Assembly (NCBI GenBank): GCA_034509925.1
Contig: CM067531.1
Span: 4,496,001 to 4,560,000, forward strand
Length of the DNA: 64,000 nt
Source of the DNA: Hirudinaria manillensis
Lineage: Eukaryota > Annelida > Clitellata > Hirudinida > Hirudinidae
Direction: 5' to 3'
Part shown: positions 1-11,438 of the stretch, in pieces
Layout: every line of letters begins with the position of its first letter
Position numbering within the stretch: position 1 is the first letter of the stretch
Notes under the pieces: model-generated
Seen by the model: only the letters and a program-made list of their open reading frames with translations
Told to the model about the DNA's origin: nothing
The model's database searches: none
Made by a program: the position numbers and the translations under genes

Positions 1-69
1 ATGAGTTGGAAAAGTTTATGAAGCATTTAACATTAATAAAAACAAATCTCGTAATAATGCACTGGTATA

Positions 70-75
70 TTTATT
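70..75 (-). terminator. AATAAA poly(A) signal of the RING unit
   Basis: On the minus strand AATAAA lies about 103 bases past the RING stop codon, and it recurs at the same offset in the other units. This suggests each unit ends its own transcript. No cleavage site is proven. Confidence 0.5.
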
Positions 76-177
76 TTATGGGGCACGTAATTGTTATTAA
101 GGAAAAATCTAATGGAAACGGATATCTTTCTTTCGTGATCATTCTTCTTCTGCATTCCGATCGGTGAGATATTTAGT

Positions 178-570
178 TTAATATCGGACGATCAGGACGG
201 CGTAAACCTCGTTCTCGTCATCCGAATCCTCTTCGTCGTCATCTCCGGCTTGCATGCTTTCCAAACTGGCAAGAATTCGGTTCACAATGCCTTCCAAATC
301 GTCAGCACTCTCGCTCTCGTTCACGTCTTTCGACTGGACTTTCAGTACGCTATGAGATTGATCCTCTTTGAAGTCATAGAATATTTCAGAATATTGCCTC
401 TTGCAAAGGGGACAACTGGGATTCACTTCGGACCACTTCTGTATGCATTCGAAACAGAAACTGTGCTTGCACACGTTCGTCGTGCTCATGTTATTGATTT
501 CACCCAAGCATATGACGCACGGATTCTCGGGAATGTCATCGCTCGATATGTCTTGTTGTGTATTTGACAT
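178..570 (-). CDS. Small C3HC4 RING-finger protein, TOPORS-like RING (copy 1, reference)
   Basis: The product is 130 aa and probably acts as an E3 ubiquitin ligase. The RING zinc ligands are C18, C21, C34, H36, C39, C42, C53 and C56, with spacing x2-x12-x1-x2-x2-x10-x2. I20, W46 and P54 sit where RINGs bind E2, and K57 or R58 after the last Cys could serve as linchpin. The ligand spacing and flanking residues (CFECIQKWSE, CPLCKRQYSEIF) resemble the RING of TOPORS, but the long C-terminal part of TOPORS is absent. Residues 85-105 look helical, residues 110-121 are almost all Asp/Glu, and the tail is hydrophobic. There is no signal peptide or membrane segment. The first ATG is used and TAA is the stop. 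There is no intron. The RING frame is kept in 58 copies, including two whose antisense frame is broken, which supports this frame as coding. The E3 role and the TOPORS link are inferences from the motif; other RING families remain possible. Unit 1-866, marker G. Confidence 0.9.
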   Translation of the reverse strand: MSNTQQDISSDDIPENPCVICLGEINNMSTTNVCKHSFCFECIQKWSEVNPSCPLCKRQYSEIFYDFKEDQSHSVLKVQSKDVNESESADDLEGIVNRILASLESMQAGDDDEEDSDDENEVYAVLIVRY

Positions 571-683
571 TTTCTTTGATTACGAAGTACTTTACACTTG
601 CTCTAGAAACGATGGACGACGTATGTTTATGACGTTAACAGACATTTAACCTTTTGCCCGTGCCTTTCAGAAGGGAAAAAGAT

Positions 684-688
684 ACTGA
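684..688 (-). promoter_or_regulatory. Candidate initiator (TCAGT) upstream of RING gene
   Basis: On the minus strand TCAGT lies about 115 bases before the ATG, next to the AT-rich block. It matches the arthropod initiator consensus and recurs in every unit. A five-base motif is weak evidence. An ACGTCAT (CRE-like) half-site also lies between it and the ATG, near 630. Confidence 0.25.
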
Positions 689-790
689 ATAAAAAATACG
701 AAAAAATAATTTTTTTAATTACGTTTAAAAAAATAATTTGTTTAAAAAATAATATTTTAAAAAATATTTGTTTATAATTCATTTTTTAAG
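687..790. other. AT-rich spacer block of the unit
   Basis: About 100 bases of almost pure A/T with runs of A and T lie upstream of the RING gene and recur in every unit. Most unit length differences come from homopolymers here. It could melt easily or form hairpins (for example aaaaatattttt-type stretches), and it may serve as promoter or scaffold-attachment DNA. The role is unknown. Confidence 0.6.
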
Positions 791-848
791 CATTCTGGAT
801 GTTATTTTACACTATTATCAAGTCCTGAAATTTCGAATGTCCTTTTAA

Positions 849-856
849 GGCCGGCC
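849..856. other. GGCCGGCC palindrome at unit boundary
   Basis: This eight-base GC palindrome (an FseI site) sits in otherwise AT-rich spacer and recurs once per unit. At the junction of units 59 and 60 (near 53317) one C to G change turns it into GGCGGCCGC. Retention may simply reflect homogenisation. Confidence 0.7.
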
Positions 857-1043
857 GCAGGAATGGATGAGTTGGAAAAGTTTATGAAGCATTTAACATT
901 AATAAAAACAAATCTCGTAATAATGCACTGGTATATTTATTTTATGGGGCACGTAATTGTTATTAAGGAAAAATCTAATGGAAACGGATATCTTTCTTTC
1001 GTGATCATTCTTCTTCTGCATTCCGATCGGTGAGATATTTAGT

Positions 1044-1436
1044 TTAATATCGGACGATCAGGACGGCGTAAACCTCGTTCTCGTCATCCGAATCCTCTTC
1101 GTCGTCATCTCCGGCTTGCATGCTTTCCAAACTGGCAAGAATTCGGTTCACAATGCCTTCCAAATCGTCAGCACTCTCGCTCTCGTTCACGTCTTTCGAC
1201 TGGACTTTCAGTACGCTATGAGATTGATCCTCTTTGAAGTCATAGAATATTTCAGAATATTGCCTCTTGCAAAGGGGACAACTGGGATTCACTTCGGACC
1301 ACTTCTGTATGCATTCGAAACAGAAACTGTGCTTGCACACGTTCGTCGTGCTCATGTTATTGATTTCACCCAAGCATATGACGCACGGATTCTCGGGAAT
1401 GTCATCGCTCGATATGTCTTGTTGTGTATTTGACAT
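1044..1436 (-). CDS. RING-finger protein, copy 2
   Basis: Protein identical to copy 1. Unit 867-1733, 867 bp, with one extra A upstream of the gene; marker G. Confidence 0.9.
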   Translation of the reverse strand: MSNTQQDISSDDIPENPCVICLGEINNMSTTNVCKHSFCFECIQKWSEVNPSCPLCKRQYSEIFYDFKEDQSHSVLKVQSKDVNESESADDLEGIVNRILASLESMQAGDDDEEDSDDENEVYAVLIVRY

Positions 1437-1910
1437 TTTCTTTGATTACGAAGTACTTTACACTTGCTCTAGAAACGATGGACGACGTATGTTTATGACG
1501 TTAACAGACATTTAAACCTTTTGCCCGTGCCTTTCAGAAGGGAAAAAGATACTGAATAAAAAATACGAAAAAATAATTTTTTTAATTACGTTTAAAAAAA
1601 TAATTTGTTTAAAAAATAATATTTTAAAAAATATTTGTTTATAATTCATTTTTTAAGCATTCTGGATGTTATTTTACACTATTATCAAGTCCTGAAATTT
1701 CGAATGTCCTTTTAAGGCCGGCCGCAGGAATGGATGAGTTGGAAAAGTTTATGAAGCATTTAACATTAATAAAAACAAATCTCGTAATAATGCACTGGTA
1801 TATTTATTTTATGGGGCACGTAATTGTTATTAAGGAAAAATCTAATGGAAACGGATATCTTTCTTTCGTGATCATTCTTCTTCTGCATTCCGATCGGTGA
1901 GATATTTAGT

Positions 1911-2303
1911 TTAATATCGGACGATCAGGACGGCGTAAACCTCGTTCTCGTCATCCGAATCCTCTTCGTCGTCATCTCCGGCTTGCATGCTTTCCAAACT
2001 GGCAAGAATTCGGTTCACAATGCCTTCCAAATCGTCAGCACTCTCGCTCTCGTTCACGTCTTTCGACTGGACTTTCAGTACGCTATGAGATTGATCCTCT
2101 TTGAAGTCATAGAATATTTCAGAATATTGCCTCTTGCAAAGGGGACAACTGGGATTCACTTCGGACCACTTCTGTATGCATTCGAAACAGAAACTGTGCT
2201 TGCACACGTTCGTCGTGCTCATGTTATTGATTTCACCCAAGCATATGACGCACGGATTCTCGGGAATGTCATCGCTCGATATGTCTTGTTGTGTATTTGA
2301 CAT
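1911..2303 (-). CDS. RING-finger protein, copy 3
   Basis: Protein identical to copy 1. Unit 1734-2599, marker G. Confidence 0.9.
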   Translation of the reverse strand: MSNTQQDISSDDIPENPCVICLGEINNMSTTNVCKHSFCFECIQKWSEVNPSCPLCKRQYSEIFYDFKEDQSHSVLKVQSKDVNESESADDLEGIVNRILASLESMQAGDDDEEDSDDENEVYAVLIVRY

Positions 2304-2776
2304 TTTCTTTGATTACGAAGTACTTTACACTTGCTCTAGAAACGATGGACGACGTATGTTTATGACGTTAACAGACATTTAACCTTTTGCCCGTGCCTTT
2401 CAGAAGGGAAAAAGATACTGAATAAAAAATACGAAAAAATAATTTTTTTAATTACGTTTAAAAAAATAATTTGTTTAAAAAATAATATTTTAAAAAATAT
2501 TTGTTTATAATTCATTTTTTAAGCATTCTGGATGTTATTTTACACTATTATCAAGTCCTGAAATTTCGAATGTCCTTTTAAGGCCGGCCGCAGGAATGGA
2601 TGAGTTGGAAAAGTTTATGAAGCATTTAACATTAATAAAAACAAATCTCGTAATAATGCACTGGTATATTTATTTTATGGGGCACGTAATTGTTATTAAG
2701 GAAAAATCTAATGGAAACGGATATCTTTCTTTCGTGATCATTCTTCTTCTGCATTCCGATCGGTGAGATATTTAGT

Positions 2777-3169
2777 TTAATATCGGACGATCAGGACGGC
2801 GTAAACCTCGTTCTCGTCATCCGAATCCTCTTCGTCGTCATCTCCGGCTTGCATGCTTTCCAAACTGGCAAGAATTCGGTTCACAATGCCTTCCAAATCG
2901 TCAGCACTCTCGCTCTCGTTCACGTCTTTCGACTGGACTTTCAGTACGCTATGAGATTGATCCTCTTTGAAGTCATAGAATATTTCAGAATATTGCCTCT
3001 TGCAAAGGGGACAACTGGGATTCACTTCGGACCACTTCTGTATGCATTCGAAACAGAAACTGTGCTTGCACACGTTCGTCGTGCTCATGTTATTGATTTC
3101 ACCCAAGCATATGACGCACGGATTCTCGGGAATGTCATCGCTCGATATGTCTTGTTGTGTATTTGACAT
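2777..3169 (-). CDS. RING-finger protein, copy 4
   Basis: Protein identical to copy 1. Unit 2600-3466, one A longer in the AT-rich block; marker G. Confidence 0.9.
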   Translation of the reverse strand: MSNTQQDISSDDIPENPCVICLGEINNMSTTNVCKHSFCFECIQKWSEVNPSCPLCKRQYSEIFYDFKEDQSHSVLKVQSKDVNESESADDLEGIVNRILASLESMQAGDDDEEDSDDENEVYAVLIVRY

Positions 3170-3643
3170 TTTCTTTGATTACGAAGTACTTTACACTTGC
3201 TCTAGAAACGATGGACGACGTATGTTTATGACGTTAACAGACATTTAACCTTTTGCCCGTGCCTTTCAGAAGGGAAAAAGATACTGAATAAAAAATACGA
3301 AAAAATAATTTTTTTAATTACGTTTAAAAAAAATAATTTGTTTAAAAAATAATATTTTAAAAAATATTTGTTTATAATTCATTTTTTAAGCATTCTGGAT
3401 GTTATTTTACACTATTATCAAGTCCTGAAATTTCGAATGTCCTTTTAAGGCCGGCCGCAGGAATGGATGAGTTGGAAAAGTTTATGAAGCATTTAACATT
3501 AATAAAAACAAATCTCGTAATAATGCACTGGTATATTTATTTTATGGGGCACGTAATTGTTATTAAGGAAAAATCTAATGGAAACGGATATCTTTCTTTC
3601 GTGATCATTCTTCTTCTGCATTCCGATCGGTGAGATATTTAGT

Positions 3644-4036
3644 TTAATATCGGACGATCAGGACGGCGTAAACCTCGTTCTCGTCATCCGAATCCTCTTC
3701 GTCGTCATCTCCGGCTTGCATGCTTTCCAAACTGGCAAGAATTCGGTTCACAATGCCTTCCAAATCGTCAGCACTCTCGCTCTCGTTCACGTCTTTCGAC
3801 TGGACTTTCAGTACGCTATGAGATTGATCCTCTTTGAAGTCATAGAATATTTCAGAATATTGCCTCTTGCAAAGGGGACAACTGGGATTCACTTCGGACC
3901 ACTTCTGTATGCATTCGAAACAGAAACTGTGCTTGCACACGTTCGTCGTGCTCATGTTATTGATTTCACCCAAGCATATGACGCACGGATTCTCGGGAAT
4001 GTCATCGCTCGATATGTCTTGTTGTGTATTTGACAT
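3644..4036 (-). CDS. RING-finger protein, copy 5
   Basis: Protein identical to copy 1. Unit 3467-4332, marker G. Confidence 0.9.
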   Translation of the reverse strand: MSNTQQDISSDDIPENPCVICLGEINNMSTTNVCKHSFCFECIQKWSEVNPSCPLCKRQYSEIFYDFKEDQSHSVLKVQSKDVNESESADDLEGIVNRILASLESMQAGDDDEEDSDDENEVYAVLIVRY

Positions 4037-4509
4037 TTTCTTTGATTACGAAGTACTTTACACTTGCTCTAGAAACGATGGACGACGTATGTTTATGACG
4101 TTAACAGACATTTAACCTTTTGCCCGTGCCTTTCAGAAGGGAAAAAGATACTGAATAAAAAATACGAAAAAATAATTTTTTTAATTACGTTTAAAAAAAT
4201 AATTTGTTTAAAAAATAATATTTTAAAAAATATTTGTTTATAATTCATTTTTTAAGCATTCTGGATGTTATTTTACACTATTATCAAGTCCTGAAATTTC
4301 GAATGTCCTTTTAAGGCCGGCCGCAGGAATGGATGAGTTGGAAAAGTTTATGAAGCATTTAACATTAATAAAAACAAATCTCGTAATAATGCACTGGTAT
4401 ATTTATTTTATGGGGCACGTAATTGTTATTAAGGAAAAATCTAATGGAAACGGATATCTTTCTTTCGTGATCATTCTTCTTCTGCATTCCGATCGGTGAG
4501 ATATTTAGT

Positions 4510-4902
4510 TTAATATCGGACGATCAGGACGGCGTAAACCTCGTTCTCGTCATCCGAATCCTCTTCGTCGTCATCTCCGGCTTGCATGCTTTCCAAACTG
4601 GCAAGAATTCGGTTCACAATGCCTTCCAAATCGTCAGCACTCTCGCTCTCGTTCACGTCTTTCGACTGGACTTTCAGTACGCTATGAGATTGATCCTCTT
4701 TGAAGTCATAGAATATTTCAGAATATTGCCTCTTGCAAAGGGGACAACTGGGATTCACTTCGGACCACTTCTGTATGCATTCGAAACAGAAACTGTGCTT
4801 GCACACGTTCGTCGTGCTCATGTTATTGATTTCACCCAAGCATATGACGCACGGATTCTCGGGAATGTCATCGCTCGATATGTCTTGTTGTGTATTTGAC
4901 AT
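4510..4902 (-). CDS. RING-finger protein, copy 6
   Basis: Protein identical to copy 1. Unit 4333-5198, marker G. Confidence 0.9.
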   Translation of the reverse strand: MSNTQQDISSDDIPENPCVICLGEINNMSTTNVCKHSFCFECIQKWSEVNPSCPLCKRQYSEIFYDFKEDQSHSVLKVQSKDVNESESADDLEGIVNRILASLESMQAGDDDEEDSDDENEVYAVLIVRY

Positions 4903-5375
4903 TTTCTTTGATTACGAAGTACTTTACACTTGCTCTAGAAACGATGGACGACGTATGTTTATGACGTTAACAGACATTTAACCTTTTGCCCGTGCCTTTC
5001 AGAAGGGAAAAAGATACTGAATAAAAAATACGAAAAAATAATTTTTTTAATTACGTTTAAAAAAATAATTTGTTTAAAAAATAATATTTTAAAAAATATT
5101 TGTTTATAATTCATTTTTTAAGCATTCTGGATGTTATTTTACACTATTATCAAGTCCTGAAATTTCGAATGTCCTTTTAAGGCCGGCCGCAGGAATGGAT
5201 GAGTTGGAAAAGTTTATGAAGCATTTAACATTAATAAAAACAAATCTCGTAATAATGCACTGGTATATTTATTTTATGGGGCACGTAATTGTTATTAAGG
5301 AAAAATCTAATGGAAACGGATATCTTTCTTTCGTGATCATTCTTCTTCTGCATTCCGATCGGTGAGATATTTAGT

Positions 5376-5768
5376 TTAATATCGGACGATCAGGACGGCG
5401 TAAACCTCGTTCTCGTCATCCGAATCCTCTTCGTCGTCATCTCCGGCTTGCATGCTTTCCAAACTGGCAAGAATTCGGTTCACAATGCCTTCCAAATCGT
5501 CAGCACTCTCGCTCTCGTTCACGTCTTTCGACTGGACTTTCAGTACGCTATGAGATTGATCCTCTTTGAAGTCATAGAATATTTCAGAATATTGCCTCTT
5601 GCAAAGGGGACAACTGGGATTCACTTCGGACCACTTCTGTATGCATTCGAAACAGAAACTGTGCTTGCACACGTTCGTCGTGCTCATGTTATTGATTTCA
5701 CCCAAGCATATGACGCACGGATTCTCGGGAATGTCATCGCTCGATATGTCTTGTTGTGTATTTGACAT
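5376..5768 (-). CDS. RING-finger protein, copy 7
   Basis: Protein identical to copy 1. Unit 5199-6065, 867 bp, marker G. Confidence 0.9.
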   Translation of the reverse strand: MSNTQQDISSDDIPENPCVICLGEINNMSTTNVCKHSFCFECIQKWSEVNPSCPLCKRQYSEIFYDFKEDQSHSVLKVQSKDVNESESADDLEGIVNRILASLESMQAGDDDEEDSDDENEVYAVLIVRY

Positions 5769-6242
5769 TTTCTTTGATTACGAAGTACTTTACACTTGCT
5801 CTAGAAACGATGGACGACGTATGTTTATGACGTTAACAGACATTTAACCTTTTGCCCGTGCCTTTCAGAAGGGAAAAAGATACTGAATAAAAAATACGAA
5901 AAAATAATTTTTTTAATTACGTTTAAAAAAAATAATTTGTTTAAAAAATAATATTTTAAAAAATATTTGTTTATAATTCATTTTTTAAGCATTCTGGATG
6001 TTATTTTACACTATTATCAAGTCCTGAAATTTCGAATGTCCTTTTAAGGCCGGCCGCAGGAATGGATGAGTTGGAAAAGTTTATGAAGCATTTAACATTA
6101 ATAAAAACAAATCTCGTAATAATGCACTGGTATATTTATTTTATGGGGCACGTAATTGTTATTAAGGAAAAATCTAATGGAAACGGATATCTTTCTTTCG
6201 TGATCATTCTTCTTCTGCATTCCGATCGGTGAGATATTTAGT

Positions 6243-6635
6243 TTAATATCGGACGATCAGGACGGCGTAAACCTCGTTCTCGTCATCCGAATCCTCTTCG
6301 TCGTCATCTCCGGCTTGCATGCTTTCCAAACTGGCAAGAATTCGGTTCACAATGCCTTCCAAATCGTCAGCACTCTCGCTCTCGTTCACGTCTTTCGACT
6401 GGACTTTCAGTACGCTATGAGATTGATCCTCTTTGAAGTCATAGAATATTTCAGAATATTGCCTCTTGCAAAGGGGACAACTGGGATTCACTTCGGACCA
6501 CTTCTGTATGCATTCGAAACAGAAACTGTGCTTGCACACGTTCGTCGTGCTCATGTTATTGATTTCACCCAAGCATATGACGCACGGATTCTCGGGAATG
6601 TCATCGCTCGATATGTCTTGTTGTGTATTTGACAT
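6243..6635 (-). CDS. RING-finger protein, copy 8
   Basis: Protein identical to copy 1. Unit 6066-6931, marker G. Confidence 0.9.
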   Translation of the reverse strand: MSNTQQDISSDDIPENPCVICLGEINNMSTTNVCKHSFCFECIQKWSEVNPSCPLCKRQYSEIFYDFKEDQSHSVLKVQSKDVNESESADDLEGIVNRILASLESMQAGDDDEEDSDDENEVYAVLIVRY

Positions 6636-7108
6636 TTTCTTTGATTACGAAGTACTTTACACTTGCTCTAGAAACGATGGACGACGTATGTTTATGACGT
6701 TAACAGACATTTAACCTTTTGCCCGTGCCTTTCAGAAGGGAAAAAGATACTGAATAAAAAATACGAAAAAATAATTTTTTTAATTACGTTTAAAAAAATA
6801 ATTTGTTTAAAAAATAATATTTTAAAAAATATTTGTTTATAATTCATTTTTTAAGCATTCTGGATGTTATTTTACACTATTATCAAGTCCTGAAATTTCG
6901 AATGTCCTTTTAAGGCCGGCCGCAGGAATGGATGAGTTGGAAAAGTTTATGAAGCATTTAACATTAATAAAAACAAATCTCGTAATAATGCACTGGTATA
7001 TTTATTTTATGGGGCACGTAATTGTTATTAAGGAAAAATCTAATGGAAACGGATATCTTTCTTTCGTGATCATTCTTCTTCTGCATTCCGATCGGTGAGA
7101 TATTTAGT

Positions 7109-7501
7109 TTAATATCGGACGATCAGGACGGCGTAAACCTCGTTCTCGTCATCCGAATCCTCTTCGTCGTCATCTCCGGCTTGCATGCTTTCCAAACTGG
7201 CAAGAATTCGGTTCACAATGCCTTCCAAATCGTCAGCACTCTCGCTCTCGTTCACGTCTTTCGACTGGACTTTCAGTACGCTATGAGATTGATCCTCTTT
7301 GAAGTCATAGAATATTTCAGAATATTGCCTCTTGCAAAGGGGACAACTGGGATTCACTTCGGACCACTTCTGTATGCATTCGAAACAGAAACTGTGCTTG
7401 CACACGTTCGTCGTGCTCATGTTATTGATTTCACCCAAGCATATGACGCACGGATTCTCGGGAATGTCATCGCTCGATATGTCTTGTTGTGTATTTGACA
7501 T
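7109..7501 (-). CDS. RING-finger protein, copy 9
   Basis: Protein identical to copy 1. Unit 6932-7798, 867 bp, marker G; last of the leading run of G units. Confidence 0.9.
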   Translation of the reverse strand: MSNTQQDISSDDIPENPCVICLGEINNMSTTNVCKHSFCFECIQKWSEVNPSCPLCKRQYSEIFYDFKEDQSHSVLKVQSKDVNESESADDLEGIVNRILASLESMQAGDDDEEDSDDENEVYAVLIVRY

Positions 7502-7975
7502 TTTCTTTGATTACGAAGTACTTTACACTTGCTCTAGAAACGATGGACGACGTATGTTTATGACGTTAACAGACATTTAACCTTTTGCCCGTGCCTTTCA
7601 GAAGGGAAAAAGATACTGAATAAAAAATACGAAAAAATAATTTTTTTAATTACGTTTAAAAAAAATAATTTGTTTAAAAAATAATATTTTAAAAAATATT
7701 TGTTTATAATTCATTTTTTAAGCATTCTGGATGTTATTTTACACTATTATCAAGTCCTGAAATTTCGAATGTCCTTTTAAGGCCGGCCGCAGGAATGGAT
7801 GAGTTGGAAAAGTTTATGAAGCATTTAACATTAATAAAAACAAATCTCGTAATAATGCACTGGTATATTTATTTTATGGGGCACGTAATTGTTATTAAGA
7901 AAAAATCTAATGGAAACGGATATCTTTCTTTCGTGATCATTCTTCTTCTGCATTCCGATCGGTGAGATATTTAGT

Positions 7976-8368
7976 TTAATATCGGACGATCAGGACGGCG
8001 TAAACCTCGTTCTCGTCATCCGAATCCTCTTCGTCGTCATCTCCGGCTTGCATGCTTTCCAAACTGGCAAGAATTCGGTTCACAATGCCTTCCAAATCGT
8101 CAGCACTCTCGCTCTCGTTCACGTCTTTCGACTGGACTTTCAGTACGCTATGAGATTGATCCTCTTTGAAGTCATAGAATATTTCAGAATATTGCCTCTT
8201 GCAAAGGGGACAACTGGGATTCACTTCGGACCACTTCTGTATGCATTCGAAACAGAAACTGTGCTTGCACACGTTCGTCGTGCTCATGTTATTGATTTCA
8301 CCCAAGCATATGACGCACGGATTCTCGGGAATGTCATCGCTCGATATGTCTTGTTGTGTATTTGACAT
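7976..8368 (-). CDS. RING-finger protein, copy 10
   Basis: Protein identical to copy 1. Unit 7799-8664, marker A. Confidence 0.9.
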   Translation of the reverse strand: MSNTQQDISSDDIPENPCVICLGEINNMSTTNVCKHSFCFECIQKWSEVNPSCPLCKRQYSEIFYDFKEDQSHSVLKVQSKDVNESESADDLEGIVNRILASLESMQAGDDDEEDSDDENEVYAVLIVRY

Positions 8369-8840
8369 TTTCTTTGATTACGAAGTACTTTACACTTGCT
8401 CTAGAAACGATGGACGACGTATGTTTATGACGTTAACAGACATTTAACCTTTTGCCCGTGCCTTTCAGAAGGGAAAAAGATACTGAATAAAAAATACGAA
8501 AAAATAATTTTTTTAATTACGTTTAAAAAAATAATTTGTTTAAAAAATAATATTTTAAAAAATATTTGTTTATAATTCATTTTTTAAGCATTCTGGATGT
8601 TATTTTACACTATTATCAAGTCCTGAAATTTCGAATGTCCTTTTAAGGCCGGCCGCAGGAATGGATGAGTTGGAAAAGTTTATGAAGCATTTAACATTAA
8701 TAAAAACAAATCTCGTAATAATGCACTGGTATATTTATTTTATGGGGCACGTAATTGTTATTAAGAAAAATCTAATGGAAACGGATATCTTTCTTTCGTG
8801 ATCATTCTTCTTCTGCATTCCGATCGGTGAGATATTTAGT

Positions 8841-9233
8841 TTAATATCGGACGATCAGGACGGCGTAAACCTCGTTCTCGTCATCCGAATCCTCTTCGTC
8901 GTCATCTCCGGCTTGCATGCTTTCCAAACTGGCAAGAATTCGGTTCACAATGCCTTCCAAATCGTCAGCACTCTCGCTCTCGTTCACGTCTTTCGACTGG
9001 ACTTTCAGTACGCTATGAGATTGATCCTCTTTGAAGTCATAGAATATTTCAGAATATTGCCTCTTGCAAAGGGGACAACTGGGATTCACTTCGGACCACT
9101 TCTGTATGCATTCGAAACAGAAACTGTGCTTGCACACGTTCGTCGTGCTCATGTTATTGATTTCACCCAAGCATATGACGCACGGATTCTCGGGAATGTC
9201 ATCGCTCGATATGTCTTGTTGTGTATTTGACAT
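8841..9233 (-). CDS. RING-finger protein, copy 11
   Basis: Protein identical to copy 1. Unit 8665-9529, 865 bp, marker del. Confidence 0.9.
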   Translation of the reverse strand: MSNTQQDISSDDIPENPCVICLGEINNMSTTNVCKHSFCFECIQKWSEVNPSCPLCKRQYSEIFYDFKEDQSHSVLKVQSKDVNESESADDLEGIVNRILASLESMQAGDDDEEDSDDENEVYAVLIVRY

Positions 9234-9706
9234 TTTCTTTGATTACGAAGTACTTTACACTTGCTCTAGAAACGATGGACGACGTATGTTTATGACGTTA
9301 ACAGACATTTAACCTTTTGCCCGTGCCTTTCAGAAGGGAAAAAGATACTGAATAAAAAATACGAAAAAATAATTTTTTTAATTACGTTTAAAAAAATAAT
9401 TTGTTTAAAAAATAATATTTTAAAAAATATTTGTTTATAATTCATTTTTTAAGCATTCTGGATGTTATTTTACACTATTATCAAGTCCTGAAATTTCGAA
9501 TGTCCTTTTAAGGCCGGCCGCAGGAATGGATGAGTTGGAAAAGTTTATGAAGCATTTAACATTAATAAAAACAAATCTCGTAATAATGCACTGGTATATT
9601 TATTTTATGGGGCACGTAATTGTTATTAAGAAAAAATCTAATGGAAACGGATATCTTTCTTTCGTGATCATTCTTCTTCTGCATTCCGATCGGTGAGATA
9701 TTTAGT

Positions 9707-10099
9707 TTAATATCGGACGATCAGGACGGCGTAAACCTCGTTCTCGTCATCCGAATCCTCTTCGTCGTCATCTCCGGCTTGCATGCTTTCCAAACTGGCA
9801 AGAATTCGGTTCACAATGCCTTCCAAATCGTCAGCACTCTCGCTCTCGTTCACGTCTTTCGACTGGACTTTCAGTACGCTATGAGATTGATCCTCTTTGA
9901 AGTCATAGAATATTTCAGAATATTGCCTCTTGCAAAGGGGACAACTGGGATTCACTTCGGACCACTTCTGTATGCATTCGAAACAGAAACTGTGCTTGCA
10001 CACGTTCGTCGTGCTCATGTTATTGATTTCACCCAAGCATATGACGCACGGATTCTCGGGAATGTCATCGCTCGATATGTCTTGTTGTGTATTTGACAT
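9707..10099 (-). CDS. RING-finger protein, copy 12
   Basis: Protein identical to copy 1. Unit 9530-10395, marker A; first of 14 consecutive A units. Confidence 0.9.
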   Translation of the reverse strand: MSNTQQDISSDDIPENPCVICLGEINNMSTTNVCKHSFCFECIQKWSEVNPSCPLCKRQYSEIFYDFKEDQSHSVLKVQSKDVNESESADDLEGIVNRILASLESMQAGDDDEEDSDDENEVYAVLIVRY

Positions 10100-10572
10100 T
10101 TTCTTTGATTACGAAGTACTTTACACTTGCTCTAGAAACGATGGACGACGTATGTTTATGACGTTAACAGACATTTAACCTTTTGCCCGTGCCTTTCAGA
10201 AGGGAAAAAGATACTGAATAAAAAATACGAAAAAATAATTTTTTTAATTACGTTTAAAAAAATAATTTGTTTAAAAAATAATATTTTAAAAAATATTTGT
10301 TTATAATTCATTTTTTAAGCATTCTGGATGTTATTTTACACTATTATCAAGTCCTGAAATTTCGAATGTCCTTTTAAGGCCGGCCGCAGGAATGGATGAG
10401 TTGGAAAAGTTTATGAAGCATTTAACATTAATAAAAACAAATCTCGTAATAATGCACTGGTATATTTATTTTATGGGGCACGTAATTGTTATTAAGAAAA
10501 AATCTAATGGAAACGGATATCTTTCTTTCGTGATCATTCTTCTTCTGCATTCCGATCGGTGAGATATTTAGT

Positions 10573-10965
10573 TTAATATCGGACGATCAGGACGGCGTAA
10601 ACCTCGTTCTCGTCATCCGAATCCTCTTCGTCGTCATCTCCGGCTTGCATGCTTTCCAAACTGGCAAGAATTCGGTTCACAATGCCTTCCAAATCGTCAG
10701 CACTCTCGCTCTCGTTCACGTCTTTCGACTGGACTTTCAGTACGCTATGAGATTGATCCTCTTTGAAGTCATAGAATATTTCAGAATATTGCCTCTTGCA
10801 AAGGGGACAACTGGGATTCACTTCGGACCACTTCTGTATGCATTCGAAACAGAAACTGTGCTTGCACACGTTCGTCGTGCTCATGTTATTGATTTCACCC
10901 AAGCATATGACGCACGGATTCTCGGGAATGTCATCGCTCGATATGTCTTGTTGTGTATTTGACAT
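10573..10965 (-). CDS. RING-finger protein, copy 13
   Basis: Protein identical to copy 1. Unit 10396-11261, marker A. Confidence 0.9.
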   Translation of the reverse strand: MSNTQQDISSDDIPENPCVICLGEINNMSTTNVCKHSFCFECIQKWSEVNPSCPLCKRQYSEIFYDFKEDQSHSVLKVQSKDVNESESADDLEGIVNRILASLESMQAGDDDEEDSDDENEVYAVLIVRY

Positions 10966-11438
10966 TTTCTTTGATTACGAAGTACTTTACACTTGCTCTA
11001 GAAACGATGGACGACGTATGTTTATGACGTTAACAGACATTTAACCTTTTGCCCGTGCCTTTCAGAAGGGAAAAAGATACTGAATAAAAAATACGAAAAA
11101 ATAATTTTTTTAATTACGTTTAAAAAAATAATTTGTTTAAAAAATAATATTTTAAAAAATATTTGTTTATAATTCATTTTTTAAGCATTCTGGATGTTAT
11201 TTTACACTATTATCAAGTCCTGAAATTTCGAATGTCCTTTTAAGGCCGGCCGCAGGAATGGATGAGTTGGAAAAGTTTATGAAGCATTTAACATTAATAA
11301 AAACAAATCTCGTAATAATGCACTGGTATATTTATTTTATGGGGCACGTAATTGTTATTAAGAAAAAATCTAATGGAAACGGATATCTTTCTTTCGTGAT
11401 CATTCTTCTTCTGCATTCCGATCGGTGAGATATTTAGT

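Noticed and set aside
250-567. Plus-strand 105-codon ORF antisense to every RING copy
   Set aside because: It is a shadow of the RING gene. In units 57 and 58 one base change stops this frame while the RING frame stays open with a mild Phe64Leu change, and it has no known domain.
401-649. Plus-strand 82-codon ORF in each unit
   Set aside because: It overlaps the RING gene in another frame and runs into the spacer; it repeats only because the unit repeats.
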